A DNA stretch of 64,000 bases from Annona cherimola (lineage: Eukaryota > Streptophyta > Magnoliopsida > Magnoliales > Annonaceae), in assembly GCA_030490835.1 (NCBI GenBank), contig CM059972.1, positions 49,827,452 to 49,891,451 of the forward strand, written 5' to 3'. Shown piece by piece: positions 11,174 through 23,729 of the stretch. The stretch's first letter is position 1. Every line of letters starts with the position of its first letter. Under the pieces are notes generated by a model. That model was not told where the DNA came from. It was given only the letters and a program-made list of their open reading frames with translations, and searched no databases. The position numbers and the translations under genes were made by a program.

Positions 11174-12103
11174 GTAAGTAAGCTATATGCTTTCTAAAAT
11201 ATTTTAAAATGATTACAAATTGTTTGCTCACATGTTTTACGAATTATATTTAAGGGTGGTCATTCCTATAATATTTTGAAATGATGAATGTTTATGAGTT
11301 TTTATGAAAAGTCATGCCGGCATATTGATATCATGTGATGTTCATAGACATGTGCACATGTACGATGTATAACGAAGAGGCTTTGGTAGAGGTAGAAAGC
11401 GGATCAGAGGGTCCCCCTTCACTATTGCCGAGTTGTATGGGCTGTGTGCCGGTGGCGTCCTCCCCAGAGGTGGAGGCAAAGGAATGTTATGTGTGAATGA
11501 ATGCATTGCATTTTCATACATGGATTAAAAATGAAATCATGGATTTTAAATAATATTTTTAAGGGATGGTGCAAATAATTCTCTACATGAGAATGACAAG
11601 TCACTTGGTATAAAAGGTATATAATGCCGGGAAAATCAAAAGTCATGCATGTAGGAACCATGTAGGCGTCAAGAGGAAGAGAGGTTCCCCTTGATGAGGC
11701 CAAGTCGGAGACAGCCGGCATATTGGACCATGCTATGTGAGATGTTCCCTGAGCTAGCGTACCCACACACGAAAATTCATGCCAGGAATGGAAATGAAGC
11801 ATTTGCACATCCAATGTTTATGAAATGATTTTTATGAAAATGTTTCTATTCCATTGATAGTTGATCATTTGCTAAGTGTCTCCTATCGAATGGAGAGAAA
11901 CACATTTATGAATGGTTTACATGAATGATTTTCATGAATGGTTTATGAAAGGTTTCCAAAAATAGTTTACGAAAATGTTTCTATTCCGTTGGTAGTTGAT
12001 CATTTGGTAAGTGTCTTCTATCGAATGGAGTGAAATGCATTTAAATGAAAGAAAAATGCTTGCTTATTGAGTTTTGACTCATGTTTTGTTTTCCCAACCT
12101 CAG
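11174..12103 (+). other. intron-like module of LTR A
   Basis: Donor GAG|GTAAGTAAG at 11174. The 3' end has GACTCAT (branch-like), then the T-rich GTTTTGTTTTCCCAACCTCAG at 12083-12103, followed by GCAGGTG. The same borders occur in B, C, D, E and F with different interior lengths. Splicing is an inference. Confidence 0.5.
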
Positions 12104-12495
12104 GCAGGTGTAGGGAAAGCCAAGAGATGAAGGGCATGTGTTGCTAAAGGAAAAGAAGAATCTACAAAGGTTAGTAGATTTTTGTATGAATAGATTCCCT
12201 AATGGGATATGATGAAAAAGGACATAGATTGTATGAAATTATGAAGTTATGAATAATATGAGAAGTTGATGATTTATGATGTTATGAATGAGTCCATTAT
12301 GAATGATGATGAATATATGTTTATATGATGAAAGAAAAAGAAATGAAAAAAAAAATTGGACGAGATCCAATTAAGAACCCGCTATGTGATCAGGACAATA
12401 ATCCTGAGTCACGTTTACCAATCGACAAGATCTTGGAGTAAGGACTATGTGGACGCCTCGGTTCGGGACGCCACATTACTCTTGCTTCTACTTTA

Positions 12496-13165
12496 GTAGG
12501 GTATACTAAAATAAGCCATGATCCGGTTAGGTCGGCCTAAGTAAAGGCTTACTTAGGTAGGCCTAAAAAACATATTTCGAAGCATTTTTTTTATTTTTTC
12601 ATAAATATGTTAAGATAGGAGTATTGAATATATAAACCAAGTTATATATATATATATATATGAGAGTTGTTCCGGTGCTGCACAGGAACAGGGGTACATT
12701 TGATCAAAAGTAAGCCCCACACATATTAGAATGCAATGAAACTTTACACAATCATTTATTCATATATAAATTGTATAGCAAATGGTTTACATGTTGAAAA
12801 AACCACTTTAAAGTTGTTATTTACATCAAACTGTTTTATTACGTTGAATTTGTACCATTTTCAGATAAGGCCCATATACATATCTGATTGGGATGAAAAT
12901 TGGTATGGTAATAGAATATATTATTCTAAATATAATGGGTGGAGTAGATTATGATTGATGATCATGTGGGGCTCATTTCAACGATGCTGCACCTGAATAT
13001 TTTTGATATATATATGGTAAAACTTATTTTATATATTCAATATACCTAGCTTAACGTATTTATGAAAAAATAAAAAAGAAGCCTCAAAAATGTTTTTAGG
13101 CTGGCCTAAGTAAATCTTTACTTGGGTTGGCCTAACTGGATCTTATCTCTACTAAAACACCCTTA
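12496..13165. mobile_element. inverted-repeat element, nested
   Basis: The outer arms are inverted: the left has TAGGTCGGCCTAAGTAAAGG and the right has TTTACTTGGGTTGGCCTAAC, and the ends GGGTATACTAAAAT and ACTAAAACACCC pair as well. The flanks are TTAGTA and TTAGTT. The interior (about 12640-13015) starts and ends with TATATATA runs and contains a second pair of inverted stretches (AGTAAGCCCCACA and TGTGGGGCTCATTT), so a smaller element seems to have entered a TA-rich centre. No transposase is present. Confidence 0.6.
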
Positions 13166-14640
13166 GTTGTGACCATATGCCCTAAGATACATTGTACAAC
13201 TAAAACTCATATTTCTTTAGCTTGCATATAATTTATTCTCTCGTAAGGTTTGCAAAGCTATTTGAGGTGTTCAACATGATCTACATTTATTTTTGAATAG
13301 ATAAGGATGTCATCTACAAATATAATAACCAATTTACCCATGTATAGTTTGAACACCCTTTGCATTAAATCTACTAAAGCAGCTGGTGCATTTATTAACC
13401 CAAATGATATTATCAAAAATTCATAACATGCATGCCAAGTCTAAAAGACAATTTTTTGTATATCCTTTTTCCTTAACCCTCAATTGCTAATACCTTGCTT
13501 GCAAATCAACATTTTTTCAAAAAAAAAGTGACCTATTGTAATTAATCAAACAAATCATGTATTCGAGGTAAGGAGTACTTATTTCTTGATTGATTTTGTT
13601 TAACTCTCTTAATCAATACATAGTTTTAAATGTGACCCTTCTTTACAAATAAAAAATCAGCGCACTCCAAGGTGACACACTTGACTTGATAAAAACTTTA
13701 TCCAATAATCTTGTAGTTATATCATTAATTCTTTCATTTTTCTTGGAGTCATTTTGTACAATTGCTCAAAAATTGGGATTTCCTTAGGTAATATATCTTG
13801 CAAATTCTATCTATTTTTGAGGGGGTGATTTGTGCAACTCAATAGGAAAGATATCAAAAAATTCCTTAACTATCAATATCTCATTAGGAGATGGTATTTC
13901 TTTATTTTTGCCAAGTATTGATGCTTAGTGCGCCTGGCACTCTTTATTTCTTGACTTTATGTCCTTCATGATAGAGGCGATTTCAATTTACAGAGATTTA
14001 TTCACTACCTCCTCTACTGGCCTTGTCATTTCGAAAACTATTTTTTGATTACTATAATCTATTAGTACCTTCCACTTGGATAACTAATGTTTTTCCAAGA
14101 TCATTTTTAAGATCATATTAAAATCATGCATAAGCAACAATATCATGTTTACGTCTAAGTTTATTTCTTTGATTTTGAATAGGCCTATCTTATCCATCCT
14201 GTGTACCTGCTTGCCATTCACTAGAGATTCCGTATTTACAATTATATTTATACTTTCAAAGAGTGTTGTACACAAAATATATTTGAATTGTACTCATCAC
14301 TAAATCCCTCATCTATTGCTAAACATCAGTGCTCGTCTTCTCAGGCTTTTTGAGTTTTTTTTCTCAATTCTCATTATGACCATTCTTGAGTCAAAATGTT
14401 CTTCACTAGCCATCATTATAACGTAAAATCATTGCCCATTAAATGGCTCCACCTTGAAACTAGTGATCTTTATAATTGCTTACATTGACAATTGACTGGA
14501 TTTATTCTGCACAGTTTCCTAACTTGAACTGCTCACCATTGCTGTTCTTGATTGGCACTACATCCTCCTTTTTTTGCCAATCATTAACTAAATGAAATAA
14601 AATAAGCACCATCCGACCAATTTAAACAATCCACGTGATT
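13150..14640 (-). pseudogene. Ty3/gypsy pol remnant (RT), minus strand
   Basis: On the minus strand the RT palm is clear: FGLINAPAALVDLMQRVFK followed by FVDDILIYSK (about 13270-13420), the catalytic Asp pair of gypsy RT. Farther upstream in that strand, about 13430-13800, come degraded stretches with SVSPWSALIF and CID.ELNK-like residues, as in the start of RT, out of frame with each other. Beyond 13900 the probable protease region is only suggestive. Stops and indels are frequent and no LTR was recognised, so both ends are approximate. Confidence 0.7.
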
Positions 14641-15600
14641 TAGAACACTACAAAAAGTAAAAATAAACTCTTGAATCACCTAAATCGATCTCCGAGGTCA
14701 CCAAATCTACACAATAAAATTTGCCACATTTGGGTTGAAAGTTCTGTTCATCGCGATAGACGACAATTCGTTTCTCGCCTTCTACAGCATATATATGAAC
14801 CCTAACCACCACATTAACTGCCACCTCTTGCAACACCGGCCATCCACCACATTACCTGCCTCCTCTTGCAACACCGGCCATCTTTCAAACTATTCAGCAC
14901 CTGCCAATAGAATCCTCACCTGATTTTGACGCCGACAATAGGTTTCCCACACCGAATCTCCACTCTAGTCATCAGAATCCGCGGTAAGAAACAATGCTAC
15001 TATTATCGATGTATCATTACCTCTTCACCAAACCATAATCCTACACCAACAAGGAAATTCAATCCTCTCCAAATCATTTGTTGCTGCGAATTTGCAGCCC
15101 ACGTCTGGCCGTCACACCTGTTTCACTGTTGCCGATTCGATATCCGTCTTATCTCTACCGTCACAAATCCTGGCCGATCCGCTTAGAACTGCACCATCGA
15201 TCAACATTTTTTATTTTGCAATCTCTTATCTCAATCTGCTTCAAAATTTTCCAATCAGGAAACTACCTAGAACTTCTAAGGTTGAGAAAGCAATGCAAGC
15301 ACTAAAACACACGAAATTTATGGGATTCACCTAGATACTTACTTTACCAAAGAAAAGAATAATTTACTAATAAAAAAAACAATCATAATTTTTTCACTTA
15401 GAGACAATAAACTGCCTTTCTCATTATCTCATTTCAGGATTCTAGCTTTTTATTATCTGCAATGCTAAATTTTATAGACTATATGTCTATTTATAACTCT
15501 TATATATGTATGTTTACATCATAATCTTAGATGTACATTGTGTGCAAACTTATCTACATAACAACCATGCAGGACGCAAGATACATTCGAACACACATAG
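14641..15600. other. no recognised gene
   Basis: Several short overlapping open frames lie on the + strand (for example 14735-15334), Ser/Thr/Pro-rich and in all three frames. None has a recognisable domain, so I treat them as chance. A few imperfect direct repeats occur (CCTCTTGCAACACCGGCCAT twice at about 14823 and 14863). Confidence 0.5.
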
Positions 15601-16720
15601 ACCCAAAAAATTATTAGTTGGGGTTGCACAAGTTTGGCTAAACCCAACCAAAGTTGCTCCACTCTTTAATGCTAAAAAAAAACTTTGCAACACACTTATA
15701 GTCCCGCAACCAGCATTGAGGCTTGGTGGTTTGTATGTCCTAGTGCTTAGGGGTCATAAGTTGGACCCTTCCCTCCCCCTAGTGGTGGGGGTATAAAAAT
15801 GTCCTCCTACTGTTGGGGGGTTTCTTCATTTTGTAAGGATTATGTATGTACTAGATTGTAATATCAAATGACCTAATGCATATATAAATCAATGAAAAGA
15901 AAATCAATCCAATTTATCCTAACCCAACCCAACCCAATTCTAACCCTTTCCATCCCAACCCAACTATGGACACACTTTTCAACCTAGATTATCATAATTA
16001 CAAATAAATTCAAAAAATAGTAAAAATCCCAATAAAAATTGATAAAAAAACTTTGTTTTTTAAATGATGTGCTAATTATTTTTATTTTTCAACTCCTAGT
16101 TTCTTTTTTAACTATACAAAATTCAAATAGTTTTTAAATTTTCGAACCTGTTATCATTCAATAAAATAATGTACATTAGTGATGCTAGCATAAATAACTT
16201 TGAATAATTGCTAACCTATCCAAAATAATTGGCAGTAACATTTGTAAATAATTATTATTTTTAATTTAATTTTAAATATAAGCATTTTTTTATACCATCT
16301 TCCGTTAGAATACATTCATTAAGACGTTAACGAGAGAATGAAAATTTATCATTTCTATAATTTTACGGAATAAATGTTTTTGTCTTATTTATTTTGATTG
16401 GTTCGGCTGTTTGAAAATGGCAATGGTGAGAAATGAACCGTGCTTCAGCTGATAATCTCAATGAAAACAGATCTCTAAGGCATCCCACTTCCTGCTTCCC
16501 TAACACGTCGATCGAAAAGATGACTACTAAAACGGGTTGATGCAATCCAACTTTGCTAACCTTACTTCAACTCAAGTTAAAGATGGGTTGAACCCAACTC
16601 TATTTTTTCAAGTCATTTTTCAACTCAATTCAACCCTAAGTTACTATAAATAAGTTAGATTAAACGGGTTACTGGTTGAACTCAACCCACTTGCACCCTC
16701 AAGTTCGTTTCTGGACTATC
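15601..16720. repeat. possible non-autonomous DNA element rich in AACCC
   Basis: The left part has GGGGTTGCACAAGTTTGGCT followed by AAACCCAACC. The right end reads TTGAACTCAACCCACTTGCA then CCCT, whose reverse complement begins AGGGTGCAAGTGGGTTG. These may be degraded terminal inverted repeats of one element. Between them are CCCAACCCAACCCAATTC and similar runs. The repeats are weak and no target duplication was found. Confidence 0.25.
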
Positions 16721-17741
16721 ATCGTTGCTAAAATTATTTAGTAACAAATTTTAACAGCTAGCATTCTGTTCGAGGAGCATTTGTCATGTTTGCGAATGAT
16801 GCTGTTATCCATGCTTAATTAATTATACAGAGAATTTATTTTATGATGTTCCAACTGGATTAATTTTAGTAAGTTGGAATCCGAGTCACACTTCAATTAT
16901 TTACAGACGGGTGCCTATGCCCTTCATAATCCGTTTTTTTTTTTTTGAATTTTTGGACCACCGTTCAACCCAGTATTGGTTTTGGATTCTGTATCCTCGG
17001 ATGACGAAATGGGCATTATAATTTAGCCACCGCTCGCCATTTGGATGTTGGAAGGAGAGACGTTAATTGCCTTGTGATTTGACATCAATTATGTAGTGCC
17101 CCAATGCCCATCATGTGTCGCTGCAGATAGACACGTCTTTTTAATTAATTTGCATTCATGCTGTGAAATCCGAACGACTCACTAGAAAATTTTGACTTTT
17201 GACAACCAAAATTACACACAAAAAAAAAAAAAAAAAAAAAAACAAAAAAACACTGAAATTTTAGTTTGAGGCAGCAGTTCGTTGCATATATCTTTTGCTG
17301 CAACCAAAAAATATTTTTCGTTGCTCAAGATATCGATTGCCAAATCCAAAAGAACTTTCATCTTGCGTTTGTCCCGAAAAAGTAAAGGCCAAAAATTTAA
17401 ACTGAACTCTGTATGTACAAACTGCACAGATGATATACAGATGTTGTAGACATTTAATGAAGTCCATTATTTTCTGTATTGTCTTGAATTTCTTATAATT
17501 GATTTACGCAGAATCTATTACATGCATAAAACAATATAGAAAAGTTTATATCTAATAGAGTTCTGATTATCTGCATTTTAGACTCTTTAAATTTGTATAT
17601 TTATATGTTAGACTCCCAGATTTTCATATGTGTCTTTTAGACCCTGGGCGGCACTATAGCATTCTTAGATGCAACAAATGAAAATATTTTATGACTTAAT
17701 ATGCAAATAGGAAAACCTCAGGATTCAATTTGCAATTAACA
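16721..17741. other. no recognised gene; poly(A) tract
   Basis: AT-rich intergenic DNA. A run of more than 20 A at about 17219-17241 could be the tail of an old retroposed sequence, but nothing upstream of it is recognisable. Confidence 0.4.
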
Positions 17742-18135
17742 ATTTCACAATCATCATCATCATCAGCTATTTCCCACCAAGGTGACTGCAAGGATTCTGT
17801 TGCGCCATTCTTGGCGATTTAAGACTAAATTTCTGTAACTTGTATATTTTTAAATCTTGTTTAATTACTTTCATCTATGTTTCTTTTGGTCTTCTTCTCA
17901 TTCTCCTACCACCTTCTACTTGGGTAGACTCTGTTTTCCTGACTGGTGCTACTTCAGGCCTCCTTTTAACATGACCAAATCATCTTAATCTATTTTCTCT
18001 CATTTTATCACAAATTGGCCTCACTTTTAAGTTTTCTTGAATTATTTCATTCCTAATTTTATCTTTTCTTTTTTTACCATTCATCCACGTTGACATTCTC
18101 ATTCTCATCCACCTTAACAATTCCACAGTCTGAAA
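17742..18135 (-). mobile_element. LINE of RTE type, 3' end, minus strand
   Basis: Translating the minus strand gives the C-terminal end of a plant RTE-type LINE reverse-transcriptase protein: WMNGKKRKDKIRNE, KMRENRLR, a stop where the family has Trp, FGHVKRRPEVAPVRK, then EWRNRIL. After the coding end comes a short (ATG)n tail, seen on the + strand as ATCATCATCATCATCAG at 17745-17766, the usual RTE 3' terminus. The copy is 5'-truncated, as is common for LINEs, and carries stops. Confidence 0.75.
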
Positions 18136-19851
18136 TACAAAAAATCAAACTATATTATTTAAAATTAAATAAAAATTAATGCCCGGAACATGTTAAAGTT
18201 AAGAATACTTTAATTTTTAAATAAATCAAGAAGACTAATTTTCAATATCATTTTAACAAGAATTTCCAAAATAAGAAAGACATCGAAAATGATTTATAAA
18301 TAAGAAAGACACCAAAAATGATTTATTTCCAAAATCTAAAAGAAAGAATGATTTGTCTAATTGAAGGAATGGTTAGATTAAAATTTTTATATTCTTTAGG
18401 TATTTTCTTATATAATATAAGAATTAAATTTTAATACTACTTATTATGATAGTTTTAAAATGTACCAAATTAATTTAGTTAATGAGAAGATTATTTTTAT
18501 CATTCAAAGATATTTTCTTATACCTATTAATACAAGAAAAATTAAGTTTTAATATTACTCAATATGAGAATTTACAAAATTGAAAAGAAACCAAACTGAT
18601 TTATTTAATACAAGGAATATTCTCAACAAATAATTTTTTAGTATTTTGAAGATATTTTATATTTTATTTTATAACAGAACATAAAAAGTTATGCTATTGA
18701 TTTAGTTAACGCAAGAAATATCATTAGCAATAAATTTGTTGATATTTTAAAATTTTCTATTTTTATCATGTAAGAATTAAATTTTACTTGTCAATTAAGA
18801 AAATTTGGAAATTCTAAAAGGAAAATTTGATTTATTTGATGTTTGAAAATTTTTGAAAATATTCTTTATAGTATAAAGATATTTTCTTGTGATTTTCTTT
18901 TACTACAAAAAGAAAATGAATTTTTAATATAAATGTATTACAGAATTTGCAAAAATGTAAATGATATCAAATTCTTTTGTGCAACTGATATTTACATAGA
19001 TATTATATGTTAAGGTATTTTTATATGTAAAACTGAATTCTTTTACATTTTAAACCCTATATTTTAATAATTACAAATTAAATCATGGGGTTTTTATTAT
19101 TGCATTAAGAAGGTTATACTGTTATAGGATCTAAAACATAAATAACTACGATAATATTATTCTAAAATATAAATGTGAAAACTTAGAGAGTTTGGATAAT
19201 ACAATAAAATTGCTTCTTTGTTTTAGACTACAGCATAATCCAATAATATCACATTGTGTGCATGTGTAAGATCTTGGTATTGAATCCAGATGGAAATGTT
19301 CTCTTTTTTGATTAAAATGCCATTGCGGTCATCTTGTTGCCTCGAGCCATCACTAACGATTCCCCATTTATAAATGCAATATATTGCTAGCCAAATATCC
19401 ACTACTTATATCAATATGCAACTAATTCTATAATATACGCACCCATAAAAAAAATTTAATAATATATGCAGTAAATTTGTTTGCTGCTGCGTAAGCTAAC
19501 TTTTCTGTAGTGTTTCTCAATCCAATTGTCCATGCCCCATGAACATGGAATCGGCCCTTTTTTTTTTTTTTTCTTAGAGTTGGGATTGGAGGTGTTGCTG
19601 GTGAGGGTGTTAATGGTGATAGTCAACTCATTAACCCGCTTATTTAATCTATTTATAAATGAGTTTGGGTTGAGATTTTTGAATAAATAAGTTATGATCC
19701 ACCCATCTATTAAATAAGCTATAATTTTTTTTTTTTTTATAAGATGGAACTGTATTGGTTAAAGGCATGCTACAGCAAAGTCCACAAAAAGTGGATGTAC
19801 CAGGAAGGTAGGAGGGTTTCTCCACCATGATTTACAAAAATCTACATTTTT
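18136..19851. other. AT-rich region without recognised features
   Basis: Very AT-rich DNA with short recurring words such as TATTTTCTTATA and AGAAAGACA, and poly(T) runs at about 19558-19573 and 19724-19738. No open frame above 60 codons and no element end that I can support. Confidence 0.5.
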
Positions 19852-20253
19852 GGCCACCGATTCGGGAGTCCGATCTTATGGTCTCGGGAGCATGCAGTGT
19901 TGCATGCTTCTAGGCGCATACACATATTTTTTTTTAATTTTTTTTGAAATTTTTTTCATAAACTTGTTAGCCAAGTGTATTTAATGTGTGTGTAAATTTT
20001 TACCATTTTTGGAGTATTTTAGATATTTATTTTTGATTTTTGAAAATTAATGGCATTTTAGGTAAATTTAAATTACTAAAATGCCACTGATTTTCAAAAA
20101 TAAAAAATAAATATCTAAAAATCTCCAAAAATGGTAAAAATTGATACATAGGTTAAATACACTTGGGCTAACAAGTTTATGAAAAAATTTTCAAAAAAAA
20201 AATTAAAAACATACGTGTATGCGCCCAAGAGCATGCTCTATCGATTCGGCCAT
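19852..20253. mobile_element. large fold-back element
   Basis: An inverted repeat of about 400 bp: the left arm GGCGCATACACATATTTTTT, then TTTTTCATAAACTTGTTAGC, TTTTTACCATTTTTGGAG and GGCATTTTAG; the right arm reads the reverse complements in the opposite order (CTAAAATGCC, CTCCAAAAATGGTAAAAA, GCTAACAAGTTTATGAAAAA, ACGTGTATGCGCC). The outermost stretches (CCGATTCGG and CGATTCGGCC) also pair. The centre is near 20068. Likely a fold-back MITE; no coding. Confidence 0.75.
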
Positions 20254-21239
20254 GATGTAGGCACCCCAGTTGCCTATCCTGAAAGTATGTAGGAATCTAA
20301 TATATTGAAACTGCAGCAATGTTCTAGATTTCATTTATTAGGATGCCCACAATTGCCAAAATGGGACATCATTCATTTAACAGGACGCAGTTTGTATGCA
20401 ACGGGGGTGCCATGTTGCATTTATAGATTAATGTTCGTTAACATTATCTAAATGGACGTCATGCCAACGGAAAAAATATACTTTAAATATTTATTTGATG
20501 TGATATTTTTCACATTCAACATTTCCAAAAGCATTTGCTTAAAGTTGCGATTAGATTTTTTTCCAATTGGATATTTTAGAATCATTCTTTGATAAGGTTT
20601 ATCCTTTGTAGAGTTCTGCCTTTCAAGAGAATTTGCTGAAGCTTATCTCCGTTGTTGAAAGATATTGTATTTTCCTATTGAAGTTACAAATGTTCTTTTA
20701 TATGAAATGATTTTGATTACCAATAAAAATGTTAATTTCTATTTTTACTATAATATAATAAAATTATATATACGAAATTCTTATATGGTGTTTGGCTTAT
20801 ATGTTATCCATTAGTCTATTTATAAATGTTCTTTTAGCTACTTGATCTTGAATTCAAAGGTCGTGTTAAATCATGAAATTAAATATCTTAAAATTACGGG
20901 AAAATTCCTCATATACCCACAACATTTGGCCATTATTTCCATTATGCCCACACCATTTCAAGAATTCCTCATGCACCCATAAAATTTCACCCCTAACTCC
21001 TCCCACGTAATGTTCCATCAAAATTCATGTTTTCATTTTCCTAGATTCCAAAAATGCCCAGACCTTAACCTGCTGCTTGTTTTTTACACCCGTATGAATC
21101 TGTCAGGCTGACACCCACATGGCATCCATTGCTACCAGGCAGTACGCCTACTTGGCCTCCACGCTAGGTTACACCTATGACATGCAGCCAACATGGTGCA
21201 TAAGGCATGACTCACCGACAATCTATAAAATTAGAGTTG
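20254..21239. other. no recognised gene
   Basis: Intergenic DNA. A segment near 20890-21060 (AAAATTCCTCATATACCCAC, then CACACCATTTCAAGAATTCC) contains recurring ATTCCTCAT.(A/C)ACCCA phrases, as in an old repeat. No gene evidence. Confidence 0.4.
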
Positions 21240-22689
21240 TCATATCTCATTCTGTGCTTATTTTAAATGCTAGTTTAAGAGAAATGTGCGAATTTGCATG
21301 ATTTTTGCATTAGTTTTCATTATTATTGCATTTCATGCATTGTAGCTAGATTTATGTTTTTTGAGTTTAATTTAATGTAAACAATGTCATTTAGGATTTT
21401 AGTAATCTCATCTCATATTTTAGGAGTGCATTTACTTATTTTGGCTTTTGTTTCAGATAAAGAGAGGTGATTCTATATTTTGGAGTATATGCTCAGTGAT
21501 GGAATGGAGAGGAACACATGCATGAGAGCTAAAGAGTGGTAGTCACCCCGATGCCACCAAACCGCCATTGCAGAAAATTCCAAAAACTTAATTTGGCAAT
21601 GTACGTAGAGTGATTGGCACCCCGACGTCGATTCCCATGCATACGAACTTTTGCACATGTCTTGTGTTAGCTCTGGAGGGTATAAATATAACACTTAGGG
21701 TTTGAAAAAAAAGAGAGCTAGAGTTCGGGGGAGGCATCTCAAGAGGAGAAAAGAAAGGATTTCATGCTCAAGGAGATTTTGAAGCAGAGAATCTAGCTTG
21801 TGTGGTGGAAACTAGTAAGTTTCATCTTCTCTTGCTTATTCTCTACTTATTTTTCTTCTTTTCCTTTGTTTGGCTGTATTTAAACATGGATGATATGGGA
21901 TTTGATCTTATGTTTTTGGGTAAAAACTTTAAGTGATGGGAGATTGAAATGATTTGACTCTTAAACTATATTAATTTAGTTCTTTTTGATTGAATATGGA
22001 TATCTAGTTGCTATAGACTTGTGTTGTGTGGATTTACTTGTATATTTGGTATTTAATGCTTTTTGCAAGAGTAGCTATCTTGTAAGATGATTTAATATCT
22101 AAATTCATGCTTGGAAAAGATGGACTTAGATGAGATTCACATATATGGCACATGTTTTAACTCTTGTAGGGTTGAAGGTAAATAAGGATAGGAATATACC
22201 TATTATCCCTGTGTAATCTTGAGTAGGTTATGAGCTAATTGATCTCACCATACTTGTTTGCATGGGAATATATCAAAAAAGGATAGTGAGATTAGATTTA
22301 TATACATTGGAAGGTGTATATAAATATATATGAACCTATGTGAGTAAATCTCTACACAGTTAATTGAAATGGAACTAAATTGATATAGTTTAGGGCCAAG
22401 GATTCCTGATTTTCCATCCACAACAGTTAATGTTGAGAATTCCGATTCGTTCCTGCACAGCCACTAGCTCTTCAATCATTTAATTTCTTGTTAAATTTTA
22501 ATTCTTGTTCAATCATCTCTAAATTTTCTACATAGCAAAGGCAATTGAATTTTGAGGTATTAATTAGTTTAACCTAATCCTCGTGGGACAATACTTACCT
22601 CACACTTTATTATTTGAATGACACATATACTTGCATTAAAATGATCATTTTAATCAAACATAGCCGTAACTCGTCATGTTTTTGACATC
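21240..22689 (+). repeat. Athila-like element 1, probable 5' LTR
   Basis: Upstream of an Athila-type gag lies a TATA box (TATAAATATA, 21681-21690) with a purine-rich leader, long AT-rich DNA, and the end ATCCTCGTGGGACAATACTT...TTTTTGACATCA, which is the kind of tail that precedes the primer site in this family. The left edge is uncertain (a TGTCATATC at about 21238 is one candidate). Just after the end, ATTTTTGGGGATTAG stands where a tRNA-Asp-type primer site would be expected; about a dozen bases of it seem to be missing. Confidence 0.55.
21681..21690 (+). promoter_or_regulatory. TATA box of the Athila-like LTR
   Basis: TATAAATATA, followed within 30 bases by a purine-rich GAAAAAAAAGAGAG leader. 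Two CACCCCGA-containing phrases (about 21545 and 21617) lie upstream. Confidence 0.5.
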
Positions 22690-22841
22690 ATTTTTGGGGA
22701 TTAGGTGCTAAACTTATGTCTTTAATTTCTTTTATCTTTTGTATAAATTCGTTAATATATTCAATTTGTGATACTTTAATTTCCTATTTGTCATTTTATT
22801 GTAGTTGGATTATTCTTTGCAGGGTGTATTGGTCTTGCATG

Positions 22842-23729
22842 CGATGGGATCATGAAGACAGATAGAATATATTGCTATTTGATTCTGAGCTTGAAAGAAC
22901 ATTCTTAAGAAGGCATCATAGAAACAGAGAAGCTCAAGCGCACAATATTCAAATGGAGCATGCAGAAGGTCAAAGAGAAAACAAAAGTAAGAACCAAACA
23001 GGTCAAGGTCCTTTAAGCTCCATAACAAGATGAGTTGCACTAGCCTATATGGGATCTCATTGCTATGGGACAAGATGCAATGCAAACCAGTATTCAACCT
23101 CCTCTTATCAATACTAATAGTTTTGAGATCAAGCCCGTGGTATTCCAAATGCTACAATCTATAAGCCAGTTTGGATGTTTGCCTTTTGAAGATCCGTACT
23201 GCCATCTCCATAATTTTCTGCAAATAATGAATACATTTAAGTAGCATGGAATTTTAGATAAGGCAATGAGGCTGAGAACTTTTCCATTTTCCTTGAGAGA
23301 CAGAGCTTCAGAGTGGCTAGACTCTTTGCCGCTTAACTCAATCAACATTTGGAACAACTTGGCGCAAACGTTCCTTGAAAAATATTTTTCTCTCACTAAG
23401 CTAGCCAAACTCAGGATGGATATTGTCTCATTTAAGCAGTATGGTGATGAAACTCTATCTGAGGCGTGAGATCCCTTTAAGGACTTGCTTCGTAGATGCC
23501 CTCATCATGGGATACAATCATGGGTGCAGACCCAAATATTCTACAATGGTCTCTAGGAATCTATACGCCATATGGTGGATTCATCGTCAAATGGATCATT
23601 GCTAAGGAAAAGTTATAGAGAATCCTATGCTTTTCTGGAGAACATGACGACTAACACTTATTAGTTGCCTTCAGAGAGAAGTACTAGTGGGGATCTATTT
23701 CAGCTCGATGCGGTTTCATCTATCAAAGC
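22842..23729 (+). pseudogene. Athila-like gag, first part
   Basis: The start region encodes LLFDSELERTFLRR, as in Athila-type gag N-termini. The main gag domain reads MRLRTFPFSLRDRASEWLDS and FLEKYFSLTKLAKLR, the signature of the plant retrotransposon gag family, from about 23266. It then runs past a TGA at 23467-23469 into FKDLLRRCPHHG. Frameshifts lie between the start region and 23266. The gene is broken at 23729 by solo LTR C and resumes at 27767 after the target duplication. Confidence 0.8.

Larger units (their letters stand above)
9375..12475 (+). mobile_element. solo LTR 'A', giant-LTR gypsy family
   Basis: It begins TGTGAAACCCCAGTC and ends GGGACGCCACA. The flanks TTACC (9370-9374) and TTACT (12476-12480) are a 5-bp target duplication with one change. 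No internal domain or second LTR follows, so this is a solo LTR of about 3.1 kb left by recombination. It is collinear with LTR B over most of its length: TATA box, TGAACAGTAA-motif array, splice-donor-like site, GC-rich core, and the shared tail with the GATCAGGACAATAATCCTGA hairpin. The lineage (Del/Tekay-like) is inferred from LTR E, which has an initiator-Met primer site. Confidence 0.85.

Noticed and set aside
14735..15334. Overlapping small open frames on the + strand
   Set aside because: Several frames are open at once, the composition is Ser/Thr/Pro-rich, and there is no domain or splice pattern. Chance frames.
15910..15965. Telomere-like CCCAACCCAACCC runs
   Set aside because: The unit is not the plant telomere repeat, and the run is short and degenerate.
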